Shown: positions 1-6,507 of the stretch, one piece after another
How the letters are laid out: every line of letters starts with the position of its first letter
Position numbering within the stretch: position 1 is the stretch's first letter
NCBI GenBank assembly: GCA_938010715.1
Contig: CALLVG010000032.1
Location: 1-32,271, forward strand
Length of the DNA stretch: 32,271 bases
Source: an uncultured Saprospiraceae bacterium
GTDB lineage: Bacteria; Bacteroidota; Bacteroidia; Chitinophagales; Saprospiraceae
Reading direction: 5' to 3'
The notes under the pieces: model-generated
Database searches by the model: none
What the model was told of the DNA's origin: nothing
What the model saw: the letters and a program-made list of their open reading frames with translations, nothing else
Position numbers and translations under genes: made by a program

Positions 1-135
1 TGGTGCTGGTGGTCTTGTGGTTTGAACAACCGATTCTCTGGCAGAGGGTTCTATTGGAGGAGTTTGGGCTTGACAAGCCGCTATTGAAAAAAGGAATAAA
101 CTAAAGGAAGGTAATAGAATGGAAAGTTTGCTCAT
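1..135 (-). CDS. Partial lipoprotein, N-terminus only
   Basis: The gene runs off the left edge, so only its first 45 codons are visible. The protein starts MSKLSILLPSFSLFLFSIAA followed by Cys21, a typical lipoprotein signal peptide with lipobox IAAC. It is therefore probably exported and lipid-anchored. After the Cys the chain is rich in Pro, Thr and Gln, like a flexible linker. The ATG at 133-135 is the natural start because the hydrophobic segment follows at once. Nothing of a functional domain is visible, so no role can be given. Confidence 0.6.
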   Translation of the reverse strand, partial: MSKLSILLPSFSLFLFSIAACQAQTPPIEPSARESVVQTTRPPAP

Positions 136-155
136 TGTTGTATGCTATTTTTTCT

Positions 156-163
156 CAAAAATA
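156..163 (-). promoter_or_regulatory. Possible -7 element for the partial lipoprotein gene
   Basis: On the minus strand the octamer TATTTTTG matches the Bacteroidota -7 consensus TAnnTTTG, about 20 nt upstream of the lipoprotein ATG. No TTTG -33 box is present at the usual spacing, and the region is AT-rich, so a chance match is possible. Confidence 0.3.
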
Positions 164-283
164 AAGAAATTCAGCAATGAGACTCTATTCATTTTTAGTA
201 ATAATATTTTTTTAACCTAAAAGAGGATTTTTGGGCTTTTGGACTTTTTTGGAAGTAGTTTTTTTAATCCAAACAAATAGACT

Positions 284-778
284 TTACTCATTCTCAATCG
301 TACCGTCTGGCATTATTTCTAAACTAAAAAGCGTATTGCCTTCTGGATCAAATACCCCCGTCACTGCATCTGACTGACCACTGGCCACGGAGATGCCCCA
401 ATCCTTATCAATGGTTGCGACTGAGGTAGTTACTTTTTCGCCATCGCTGAACATTCCTGCTATTACTCGGCTATCAATTTGTACTCCTTTTCTATCGAAA
501 GTTGCCAAAATGTATCGGTAGTCCATCAGACCTGCTCGCCAATACACGACTGCTTGAAAGTCTTTCAAATTAGCAACACGGAAACAAGCGATGTGCTCTG
601 TAAACTCATCTGACGGCACCTTTTCATTTGCAACAATAAATGCTTGAATCAGGTCTCCAGGTATGGGATCGTTTCTGCGACTAAACTCCATGTGGGTATT
701 TTCACCTAGTGAAATTGGTAATTCTACTTCTGGAAAGATATTTAGGAAGGCTGTAAATGGACTGATTTGTTTACTCAA
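284..778 (-). CDS. Hypothetical protein, 164 residues
   Basis: I do not recognise this family. The protein starts MSKQISPFTAFLNIFPEVEL, has no signal peptide or membrane segment and is probably cytoplasmic. It is moderately acidic and ends IMPDGTIENE. The second half alternates short hydrophobic strands with turns (YRYILATFDRKGVQIDSRVI, then FDPEGNTLFSLEIMPDGTI), which suggests a beta-rich fold. FDxxGN and LEIMPDGTI recall strand-turn repeats in beta-propeller or YD-like modules, but one or two such turns prove nothing. It stands alone between a lipoprotein fragment and a methyltransferase on the same strand, with 91 nt to the methyltransferase stop. The codon use looks like that of its neighbours. 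Confidence 0.7.
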   Translation of the reverse strand: MSKQISPFTAFLNIFPEVELPISLGENTHMEFSRRNDPIPGDLIQAFIVANEKVPSDEFTEHIACFRVANLKDFQAVVYWRAGLMDYRYILATFDRKGVQIDSRVIAGMFSDGEKVTTSVATIDKDWGISVASGQSDAVTGVFDPEGNTLFSLEIMPDGTIENE

Positions 779-841
779 AATATGTTATGTTGTTCTTTTT
801 AAATAACGGTGGCATAGTTGCATCCGTTCTGTTTAAATTGC

Positions 842-861
842 CCCACGAATGAATTCGTGGG
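842..861. repeat. Perfect 9-bp inverted repeat between genes
   Basis: CCCACGAAT, a GA spacer and ATTCGTGGG form a perfect 9-bp stem just downstream of the methyltransferase stop on the minus strand. No T-tract follows on either strand, so it is not a classic intrinsic terminator. It may be one member of a short palindromic intergenic repeat family, or a 3' mRNA-stabilising hairpin. Confidence 0.55.
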
Positions 862-869
862 CTGCGGTT

Positions 870-1766
870 TTACACTTTCTTAAACACGTAGGTCACCGAA
901 CTGGTTTTATCAATATCAAAAACACTTTTGACCCAACTGATACCACCAATCAAAAATCCTTTGATAAAAAATAGGCTGTTGTTTTTATACTTTTCGCTGA
1001 GAAGCGAACAATAAAATGCATCGAAGGGTAATCGCTTTTTCTCTATTAATTGGAAGCCATTTTTTTCACCCAAACGTTTCATTGTGGAAGGTGTAAAATG
1101 CCAAAGGTGGCGTGGCACATCGTAAGCTGCCCAAAATTTACCATAGTGTTTGGCGTCGTAAGAATCGCAGTTGGGAACAGCAATTACCAACACTCCGTCC
1201 TCATCTAACAATTCGCGATAAGCTTGGAAATACTCATCGGGATGATGCACATGTTCCATCACATGCCACATCGTGATGGCTCCAAATTTTTGATTGATGC
1301 CATCTACCAATAGCTTTTTTGGTTCTAAAATTTCTAACCCAAAATTCTTTTTTCCAAAGTTACGAGCATCTTCATCTACCTCTACGCCAAGTACTTTAAA
1401 GTTATTTTTTTTCATAAAATTCAAAAAATAACCTGTCCCTGAACCGACATCTAAAATGCTTTTTTCTTTAACCAAACGAGTGAGCAAATTCGCTTTGCTT
1501 TTCAACATGTATTCCCTAACAGTGTGGTAAAGGCTATTGATCAATCCTTCCTTGGTATCGGAGTGAGAGATGTAATCTTCGCTCTGATAGTATGGGCCAA
1601 TGGAACTTTGATCTGGAATGTTCTGAGTAAAAACGAAGGAGCAATTACCACATTTCGCCAATTCAAAATCTTCTTTTGAAATGGAATAATCATTTAGGTG
1701 AAGCTCCGATTTCAAATCATCAGAACCACAAACGATACAATTTTTGTAGGTAATTTTTTTACTCAT
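870..1766 (-). CDS. Class I SAM-dependent methyltransferase with Cys4 N-terminus
   Basis: This 298-residue cytoplasmic protein has a class I (Rossmann) SAM methyltransferase core. Motif I is ILDVGSGTGYF at about 104-114, followed by the acidic strand VLGVEVDEDA (125-134), then MWHVMEHVHHP (166-176) and the LLDEDGVLVIAVPN segment (187-199). The N-terminus has two Cys pairs, C10/C13 (CIVC) and C39/C42 (CGNC), which look like a zinc ribbon. The DVPRHLWHFTP motif (216-226) is typical of Methyltransf_23/UbiE-like enzymes in surface-sugar and secondary-metabolite clusters, where a zinc-binding N-terminus is frequent. The substrate cannot be told. It lies 84 nt downstream of the DUF2723 gene, with an inverted repeat between them, so co-transcription is uncertain. 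Confidence 0.88.
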   Translation of the reverse strand: MSKKITYKNCIVCGSDDLKSELHLNDYSISKEDFELAKCGNCSFVFTQNIPDQSSIGPYYQSEDYISHSDTKEGLINSLYHTVREYMLKSKANLLTRLVKEKSILDVGSGTGYFLNFMKKNNFKVLGVEVDEDARNFGKKNFGLEILEPKKLLVDGINQKFGAITMWHVMEHVHHPDEYFQAYRELLDEDGVLVIAVPNCDSYDAKHYGKFWAAYDVPRHLWHFTPSTMKRLGEKNGFQLIEKKRLPFDAFYCSLLSEKYKNNSLFFIKGFLIGGISWVKSVFDIDKTSSVTYVFKKV

Positions 1767-1781
1767 TAAGATGGGTTGGAA

Positions 1782-1843
1782 GTTGTAGGTTGAAAGTTAT
1801 CACGGAGCAATCAACTTACAACCAATAACTTTCAACCTTCAAC
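1782..1843. repeat. Intergenic inverted repeat, 19-bp arms
   Basis: The arms at 1782-1800 and 1825-1843 pair over 19 bp with one mismatch (inner 14 bp AGGTTGAAAGTTAT perfect), enclosing a 24-nt loop that itself contains a related TTACAACCA/TCAACTTA sequence. It lies between the DUF2723 stop and the methyltransferase start. It could act as a terminator or processing hairpin for the DUF2723 transcript, but it lacks a strong T-tract. The GTTGAAGGTTGAAAG-type wording looks like a short dispersed repeat rather than a gene-specific signal. Confidence 0.6.
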
Positions 1844-1850
1844 TTATTTC

Positions 1851-4800
1851 TTAATTCAGTGGCTGAGTCGTCTGGAATGGTCCAAACATTTCAGTAAATT
1901 TAGCCATCAACTCTGCGTCTTTCATTTCTTGAGCAGAGCGCATCAACATGGTCATGGTTCTTTCCATGAAAAATTTATCACGACCAAATCCGTCTTGCCC
2001 TTCGGTATGAGATGGGTCTATTGATTGATAAAAATTCAGGTATTCTAATACTTCATCTGCCAAGTCACTGAAGATAGGTTTTGCCTTTTCAGGGGCACCT
2101 GCCTTCACATAGATATCCGCCATTCCATAAGTGTTATAATCATAGGGGAAGTTCATTTGAGGGAAACCTTCAAAATATTTATCAATCAAATCAATTGCTT
2201 TTTGCTTGTCTCCTTTTGCAAGGAAAGATTCAGCAGCACGCATGATTGTCACCCGGTGGCTCTGCACACTTGGGCCATAACTATGATTGACCACTTTTTC
2301 TTCTTTATCAAAATTACCCCACCTCCATTTGTTTACAATGTTGTCATAAATCTCTTCGTGTGCCACTCGACCGTTACCCATTGTGCTGTATTGATTTCTT
2401 GGAGCAGATTTAGATTTGACTGGAATGATACGCAAAGCCAATCCTTCCAATTGCATATAGTCTTCAAGTCCAAACATATTGTCTGGGCGACAAGTTACCG
2501 CGAAGTAAACTGGACGTTCATGGATGTTGTTTGCAATAATATCCAAAACCGCAATATCATCTTTCAACAAATATCTAAACTTGCTTGGGTCTTTGGCCAA
2601 TCGAATTGGAATTTTATCCACTATCGCAGTGTCTGCAGCTGAGACTACGTTATTGGCTCTAATTCTATTTTTATCAATTGGAATGAAAACCTTACGAGCA
2701 GGAAGGTAACTATCTGTTTTTCTACCATTCTGCAACATTTGCGGATTATCATCACCTATAAATTTCAACCAAGAGTAAATATTCATCTCTTTTTTCCCGT
2801 CCATTGCGTCTCCTCGATAAAGTATCGAATTCCGTTTCTTACCTCTAATGGCTGTGGCTGGTATCTGCATTTTGATGGCGGGCGAATCATTTACTTTTCG
2901 TCTTAATTGATCAATGTACCAATCTACCGCAATCAAACTCAAGTTGACTACTCGAACATCTGTCCGAATGCCCTCTACCTCCTGCGCATACCACAATGGA
3001 TAAGTATCATTATCACCATAAGTGAAAATGATTGCATTTTCTTCACAAGAGTTAAGGAAATTGGTGGCATAATCGCGAGAAGCATAGATGCCATTTCTAT
3101 TGTGATCATCAAAATTTTGAGTGACCATCAGGAGTGGCGCAAGCGCAACTAATCCGCATCCAAGTGCGGCAGATGCGGTTCCTCCAAGTTTTGCCCTAGT
3201 TCTAAAAATCTGGAACAGTGCCATTGCTCCCATCCCGATCCACATGCTAAATGTAAAAAAGGAACCGACCAAAACATAATCCAGCTCTCGGGGTTCGGCG
3301 GGAGGTTGATTGGAGTAAACGATGATACCAATTCCCGTTATGATAAACAAGGCAAATAAGCCGAGTGCATCGTTGGGCCGTTTATAAAAATGGAAAAACA
3401 AGCCTAATAGTCCGAATATCAATGGAATCGCGTAATACTTATTTCTACCTTTTGCTTCTGCACGGGTGGCAGGTTCTTTATCCATATTATATAATCTCGC
3501 TTCATCGAGAAAAGTAATACCACTCAACCAATGTCCATCCTTTTTATTCCATTTGAAAATTCCTTGATCTCCATTTTGACGACCAACAAAATTCCAAAAG
3601 AAATAGCGCATGTACATCCAGCCTATTTGATATTTCCAGAGGAAGGCGACGTTATCTGCAAAACCGGGTGAACCTTTGACATTCGCCCAAGCTTTATACA
3701 TTGCAGGTCTTCCTTGTGACCCATCGCTCATTCGAGGGAAAAACATTTTGTCCTTCTTGTCATAAACGTAGGATACTTTTTCATCGACAATTTCATATCT
3801 ATCGCCCAATCTTCCGTATCGAGGTTCTACATCGGTTGATGATGGCTGCGCCTCATAACTTGGCCCATTCAACAATGCTCGCTCACCATATTGCTCGCGA
3901 TTGAGGTAAGGAATCAAGCGCATTGCATCACTTGGCGTATTCATATTGATCGGTGTATTCGCTTCAGCACGTATTACTACTACCCCAAAGGTTGAGTAAC
4001 CAATCACGGTTAAAAATAACCCCATCACCAACATTTCCATAAGTCTATTTCCTCTTTGACGCACCAAACGAATTGCGAGAAAGAATACCGCTCCTAAAAT
4101 CAATAATAATGGAAGCAATCCAGAGTAAAAAGGCAATCCCATATTATTTACCGTGAGCAATTCTAATTTAGACCAAAGAATCGGAATACCTGTAATAACC
4201 AAGGTTTGGATAATTCCTATGAGTGCAACTCCTACTCCAGCAGCAGCTACAATCCCCAAGAAATTATGTTTTTTATATTTTTTAAAATAATAGAAAATTG
4301 CTAACGCTGGGAAAGTCAAAATGGATAAAAGGTGAACTCCAATCGACAATGCAGAAGAGTAAATTGCAAAAACCAACCATCTATCAGCTATTGCTGTGTC
4401 GGGTAAGTTATACCATTTCATTACTGCCCAAAGTGTCAGACAAGTAAAGGTTAGCGACATCGCATAAACCTCCCCTTCTACTGCCGAAAACCAAATCGAA
4501 CTACAAAAAGCGGTTGTGATACCTGCAAGGAAACCACCACCAATTACGGCGTAGTTTTCTGATTCGGATAAGGTGCCTTCTCTTCCAACAAAAATCATTT
4601 TACCAAGAATCATCGTTGACCAAGCGACCAACATTGCCGCGAAAGCGGTTACAATTCCAGACATGAAGTTTACTGCAAAAGCGATATTTTCAGGATTATC
4701 AGAAACCAATTCTGCTACCCATGTAAACATTCTACCAACCAAGAGGAAAAAAGGTGCTCCAGGTGGGTGAACTACTTCCAATTTATAAGCTCCTGCGATA

Positions 4801-4910
4801 AACACACCACAATCCCACAAACTACCTGTTCTTTCAGCAGTTAAATAATACAAAATTGTTGCAATTGCGAAAACCGCCCATCCGGCAATATTGACCAGTC
4901 GTTTATTCAT
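1851..4910 (-). CDS. DUF2723 family membrane protein (GT117-type, PMT-like)
   Basis: This 1019-residue polytopic membrane protein has the DUF2723 N-terminus: a first membrane helix (about 8-25), the luminal-loop motif ERTGSLWDCGVF (26-37) and VHPPGAPFFLLVGRMF (47-62). Many further hydrophobic helices run to about residue 600, in the pattern of protein O-mannosyltransferase-like GT-C glycosyltransferases. From about 600 the chain is mostly soluble, with a motif FTYGDNDTYPLWYAQE near 630 and helical repeat-like sequence (FLAKGDKQKAIDLIDKYF) near the C-terminus, possibly TPR-like. By family knowledge it probably transfers sugar to exported proteins or envelope glycans; donor and acceptor are unknown. 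It has a long leader of about 200 nt and is divergent from the PepSY-like gene. It is full length. Confidence 0.9.
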   Translation of the reverse strand: MNKRLVNIAGWAVFAIATILYYLTAERTGSLWDCGVFIAGAYKLEVVHPPGAPFFLLVGRMFTWVAELVSDNPENIAFAVNFMSGIVTAFAAMLVAWSTMILGKMIFVGREGTLSESENYAVIGGGFLAGITTAFCSSIWFSAVEGEVYAMSLTFTCLTLWAVMKWYNLPDTAIADRWLVFAIYSSALSIGVHLLSILTFPALAIFYYFKKYKKHNFLGIVAAAGVGVALIGIIQTLVITGIPILWSKLELLTVNNMGLPFYSGLLPLLLILGAVFFLAIRLVRQRGNRLMEMLVMGLFLTVIGYSTFGVVVIRAEANTPINMNTPSDAMRLIPYLNREQYGERALLNGPSYEAQPSSTDVEPRYGRLGDRYEIVDEKVSYVYDKKDKMFFPRMSDGSQGRPAMYKAWANVKGSPGFADNVAFLWKYQIGWMYMRYFFWNFVGRQNGDQGIFKWNKKDGHWLSGITFLDEARLYNMDKEPATRAEAKGRNKYYAIPLIFGLLGLFFHFYKRPNDALGLFALFIITGIGIIVYSNQPPAEPRELDYVLVGSFFTFSMWIGMGAMALFQIFRTRAKLGGTASAALGCGLVALAPLLMVTQNFDDHNRNGIYASRDYATNFLNSCEENAIIFTYGDNDTYPLWYAQEVEGIRTDVRVVNLSLIAVDWYIDQLRRKVNDSPAIKMQIPATAIRGKKRNSILYRGDAMDGKKEMNIYSWLKFIGDDNPQMLQNGRKTDSYLPARKVFIPIDKNRIRANNVVSAADTAIVDKIPIRLAKDPSKFRYLLKDDIAVLDIIANNIHERPVYFAVTCRPDNMFGLEDYMQLEGLALRIIPVKSKSAPRNQYSTMGNGRVAHEEIYDNIVNKWRWGNFDKEEKVVNHSYGPSVQSHRVTIMRAAESFLAKGDKQKAIDLIDKYFEGFPQMNFPYDYNTYGMADIYVKAGAPEKAKPIFSDLADEVLEYLNFYQSIDPSHTEGQDGFGRDKFFMERTMTMLMRSAQEMKDAELMAKFTEMFGPFQTTQPLN

Positions 4911-5111
4911 TTTCTTATTTTAGGTATTAACTTCATTTTACGTTCTATTAGATGCCCAATTGTCGATATTTGGCGCATCTTTTTCTATATCTCTTTTAAT
5001 GTAAAAACTCTTTTAATGATTCATCATCAATGATATAATTTTCTTAAATCATTATGAATTGACTATCAACGAGTTACGACATTTACATAGAACGTACTTA
5101 GAAAAATCACG

Positions 5112-5119
5112 CAAAGGTA
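5112..5119 (-). promoter_or_regulatory. -7 promoter element for the DUF2723 gene
   Basis: The minus-strand octamer TACCTTTG matches TAnnTTTG exactly and is followed by GC, as is common at Bacteroidota promoters. A TTTT sequence 22 nt upstream could serve as a weak -33. Transcription from here would give a leader of about 195 nt before the DUF2723 ATG. Confidence 0.5.
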
Positions 5120-5163
5120 AAAAAATAGATTTGTCCACTGGAAAACCGATAAAATAAATTGTC

Positions 5164-5196
5164 TTTGGAAGGAGTTAATTAGATTCCGTAGCTTTG
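5164..5196 (+). promoter_or_regulatory. Promoter of the PepSY-like gene, -33/-7 pair
   Basis: TTTG at 5164-5167 and TAGCTTTG at 5189-5196 are separated by 21 nt. Both match the Bacteroidota primary sigma consensus (TTTG, about 20 nt, TAnnTTTG) exactly. The predicted start site is about 12-15 nt upstream of the ATG at 5216, giving a very short leader. Confidence 0.65.
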
Positions 5197-5215
5197 TCAA
5201 TAAATACAAAATAAC

Positions 5216-5668
5216 ATGATTAGATTTTTTCAATTCATATTAATTTCACTTTTCCTATTGGTCATCAACGTCTCTTTTGCGCAAAACATCCCCGAAAGCG
5301 TCGAGGAAAACTTTTCTAAAAAGTATCCAGATACGGAGGTTTTAGAGTGGGAATTCTTTGATAAAAGTTATACTGCCAGTTTTTTCCAAGGAGACAATTA
5401 TGTTGTATCTATTTTTGATAAAAATGGGAATTGGCAACAATCCACTCGTCAATTAAAAGAAGAGCAACTTCCGCGAAAAGTAAAAAAGTGTTGGAAGAAA
5501 AAATTTAAGGATGTACAGTTCGTAACTGCCATGTTGGAGGTTGATAAAATGGCTGAAAAGCCAAAATACCACATCAGTTTTGAGTCATCACAAGACTTGG
5601 TAAATTTAGTTTACAATAGTAAAGGCAAATTAAAACAACGTGTAAAAGAACCAATTGTACAAGATTAG
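5216..5668 (+). CDS. Periplasmic PepSY-like domain protein
   Basis: This 150-residue exported protein has an N-terminal signal peptide (MIRFFQFILISLFLLVINVS, cleavage probably after Ala22). The mature part looks like the PepSY_like domain seen in small Bacteroidota periplasmic proteins: NIPESVEENFSKKYPD, then alternating strands such as YTASFFQGDNYVVSIFDKNG, an LPRKVKKCWKKKF helix and a C-terminal YHISFE/LVNLVYNSKGKL strand pair. Such proteins are thought to bind or inhibit partners in the envelope; no enzyme motif is present. It is the only gene here on the plus strand, has its own promoter and a downstream terminator, and so is a single-gene unit. Confidence 0.8.
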   Translation: MIRFFQFILISLFLLVINVSFAQNIPESVEENFSKKYPDTEVLEWEFFDKSYTASFFQGDNYVVSIFDKNGNWQQSTRQLKEEQLPRKVKKCWKKKFKDVQFVTAMLEVDKMAEKPKYHISFESSQDLVNLVYNSKGKLKQRVKEPIVQD

Positions 5669-5678
5669 CAGCCTATCG

Positions 5679-5718
5679 TTTGAATGTTAAAATAAAAGTC
5701 ATTCATTTGACATTCAAA
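5679..5718. repeat. 9-bp inverted repeat after the PepSY-like gene
   Basis: TTTGAATGT (5679-5687) pairs perfectly with ACATTCAAA (5710-5718) around a 22-nt loop, 11 nt past the stop codon. Only a weak A/T-rich tail follows, so it may be a 3' stabiliser upstream of the true terminator at 5760-5810. Confidence 0.4.
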
Positions 5719-5759
5719 TAAAATAGTATATATTTGGAGTAATTAAACTCCATCTCTTA

Positions 5760-5810
5760 GAGCATCAAACAAATTTCTCCTTTCCGTTTGGTTGGTGCTC
5801 GCTTTTTTTT
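5760..5810 (+). terminator. Rho-independent terminator of the PepSY-like gene
   Basis: GAGCATC (5760-5766) pairs with GGTGCTC (5794-5800), seven pairs including one G-T wobble. Then come GC and a run of eight T at 5803-5810. The loop is long (27 nt) but contains CAAAC/GTTTG, which can extend the stem. It lies about 90 nt after the stop. Confidence 0.55.
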
Positions 5811-5828
5811 CAGCCACTCTATTCATTA

Positions 5829-5981
5829 GGAATGGTTCAAAAATAAATTTACATTCCTTTGGCTGTTCTTTTTCCCTTCTGCTGCGTTGAAAAGCCTCGT
5901 AGATGCATCGCCTACGTTTTTCGCCTTGCAGAAGAAAAAATTAACGGCCCATAGAAACGCAATTTATTCCTGAACCATTCC
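5829..5981. mobile_element. MITE-like palindromic element, 153 bp, TTA flanks
   Basis: The terminal inverted repeats are 21 bp with two mismatches: GGAATGGTTCA... at 5829-5849 and its complement at 5961-5981. TTA occurs directly on both sides (5826-5828 and 5982-5984), as a 3-bp target duplication would. The interior folds again: CTTCTGC/GCAGAAG (5876-5882, 5938-5944) and CGTAG/CTACG (5898-5902, 5912-5916), so the element is one long imperfect hairpin. It has no coding capacity. A 3-bp TNA duplication would suit an IS5-group transposase acting in trans, which is inference. No transposase gene lies in this window. Confidence 0.7.
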
Positions 5982-6317
5982 TTAGATCTGAACTCTTAGT
6001 CCTTCCAAGTTAGCTCTGATTTCTTTTAGCTTACGCAAAGTTTTATCCTTTTCTCTGTACCAATCTTTGTTTTCATTTAACTCAGCTTCAGCACCTTTGA
6101 TGGTAAATCCTTTTTGTTTGACTAAAAGGTGAATCTTCTGAATCAACTCAACTTGATCAGCACGAAATCTTCGCTCGCCGTTGCCAAACTTATGTGCTTG
6201 AAGAAGGGAAAATTTACTTTCCCAATAACGAATTGTTGCGCTAGTAACATTAAAAAATTTAGCTACCTCGCCGGTTGTGTAATACCGCTTGTTGAGTTCT
6301 GGTAATTGAACTGCCAT
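5982..6317 (-). CDS. Small MerR family transcriptional regulator
   Basis: This 111-residue DNA-binding protein has a MerR-type winged helix-turn-helix: YYTTGEVAKFFNVTSATIRY (12-31), then WESKF and the wing around GNGERRFRADQVELI (46-59), and LVKQKGFTIKGAEAEL (65-80). A short charged helix for dimerisation follows to the end. There is no C-terminal effector domain, as is normal for the short MerR proteins of Bacteroidota. The stop codon TAA coincides with the TTA target duplication of the adjacent MITE-like element, but the protein length appears normal. A -33/-7 promoter lies 44-75 nt upstream. Its target genes are unknown. Confidence 0.88.
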   Translation of the reverse strand: MAVQLPELNKRYYTTGEVAKFFNVTSATIRYWESKFSLLQAHKFGNGERRFRADQVELIQKIHLLVKQKGFTIKGAEAELNENKDWYREKDKTLRKLKEIRANLEGLRVQI

Positions 6318-6360
6318 CTGGATTATGTTTTTCTCTATAGTATGAAAATCGTTTGCGATT

Positions 6361-6392
6361 CAAATATCTATTGATTATCAGGGAATTACAAA
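6361..6392 (-). promoter_or_regulatory. Promoter of the merR-type gene
   Basis: On the minus strand TTTG (6389-6392) and GATATTTG (6361-6368) are separated by exactly 20 nt. The -7 octamer differs from TAnnTTTG at one base. The position, 44 nt upstream of the ATG, is suitable. Confidence 0.5.
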
Positions 6393-6424
6393 TTTTTTTA
6401 TGGGAATAATGAAATTGTAAAACC

Positions 6425-6485
6425 ACAAAAGGCACAAAAGATTCACAAAAGCAAAATGACTTTTGTTATCTTTTGTGCCTTTTGT
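6425..6485. terminator. Long hairpin, likely terminator of the S37 peptidase unit
   Basis: ACAAAAGGCACAAAAG (6425-6440) is perfectly complementary to 6470-6485, and a second 7-bp stem ACAAAAG/CTTTTGT lies inside after a small internal loop. It starts 22 nt beyond the peptidase stop on the minus strand and is followed there by a weak T-rich stretch. The arms are built from repeated ACAAAAG units, so it may be a copy of a dispersed intergenic repeat that also ends transcription. Confidence 0.55.
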
Positions 6486-6507
6486 AGTTCAAAAAACTAA
6501 ACGAGAA

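Larger units (their letters stand above)
4911..5215. other. Divergent intergenic region, DUF2723 and PepSY-like genes
   Basis: This 305-bp AT-rich gap holds no gene. It contains two divergent promoter-like elements, one for each flanking gene. It also has a 10-bp perfect inverted repeat (TACGTTCTAT at 4939-4948 against ATAGAACGTA at 5087-5096) and two short direct copies of CTCTTTTAATG. Most of it would be the 5' leader of the DUF2723 mRNA. Confidence 0.6.
5669..5981. other. Intergenic region with terminators and a MITE-like element
   Basis: The 313 bp between the PepSY-like stop and the merR stop have no gene. They hold a 9-bp inverted repeat, a rho-independent terminator with eight T for the plus-strand gene, and a 153-bp palindromic mobile-element relic that reaches exactly to the merR stop codon. 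Confidence 0.65.

Noticed and set aside
2157-2642. 161-codon plus-strand frame opposite the DUF2723 gene
   Set aside because: It lies wholly antisense to a well-supported gene, is rich in Cys, Phe and His as shadow frames are, and has no promoter or domain.
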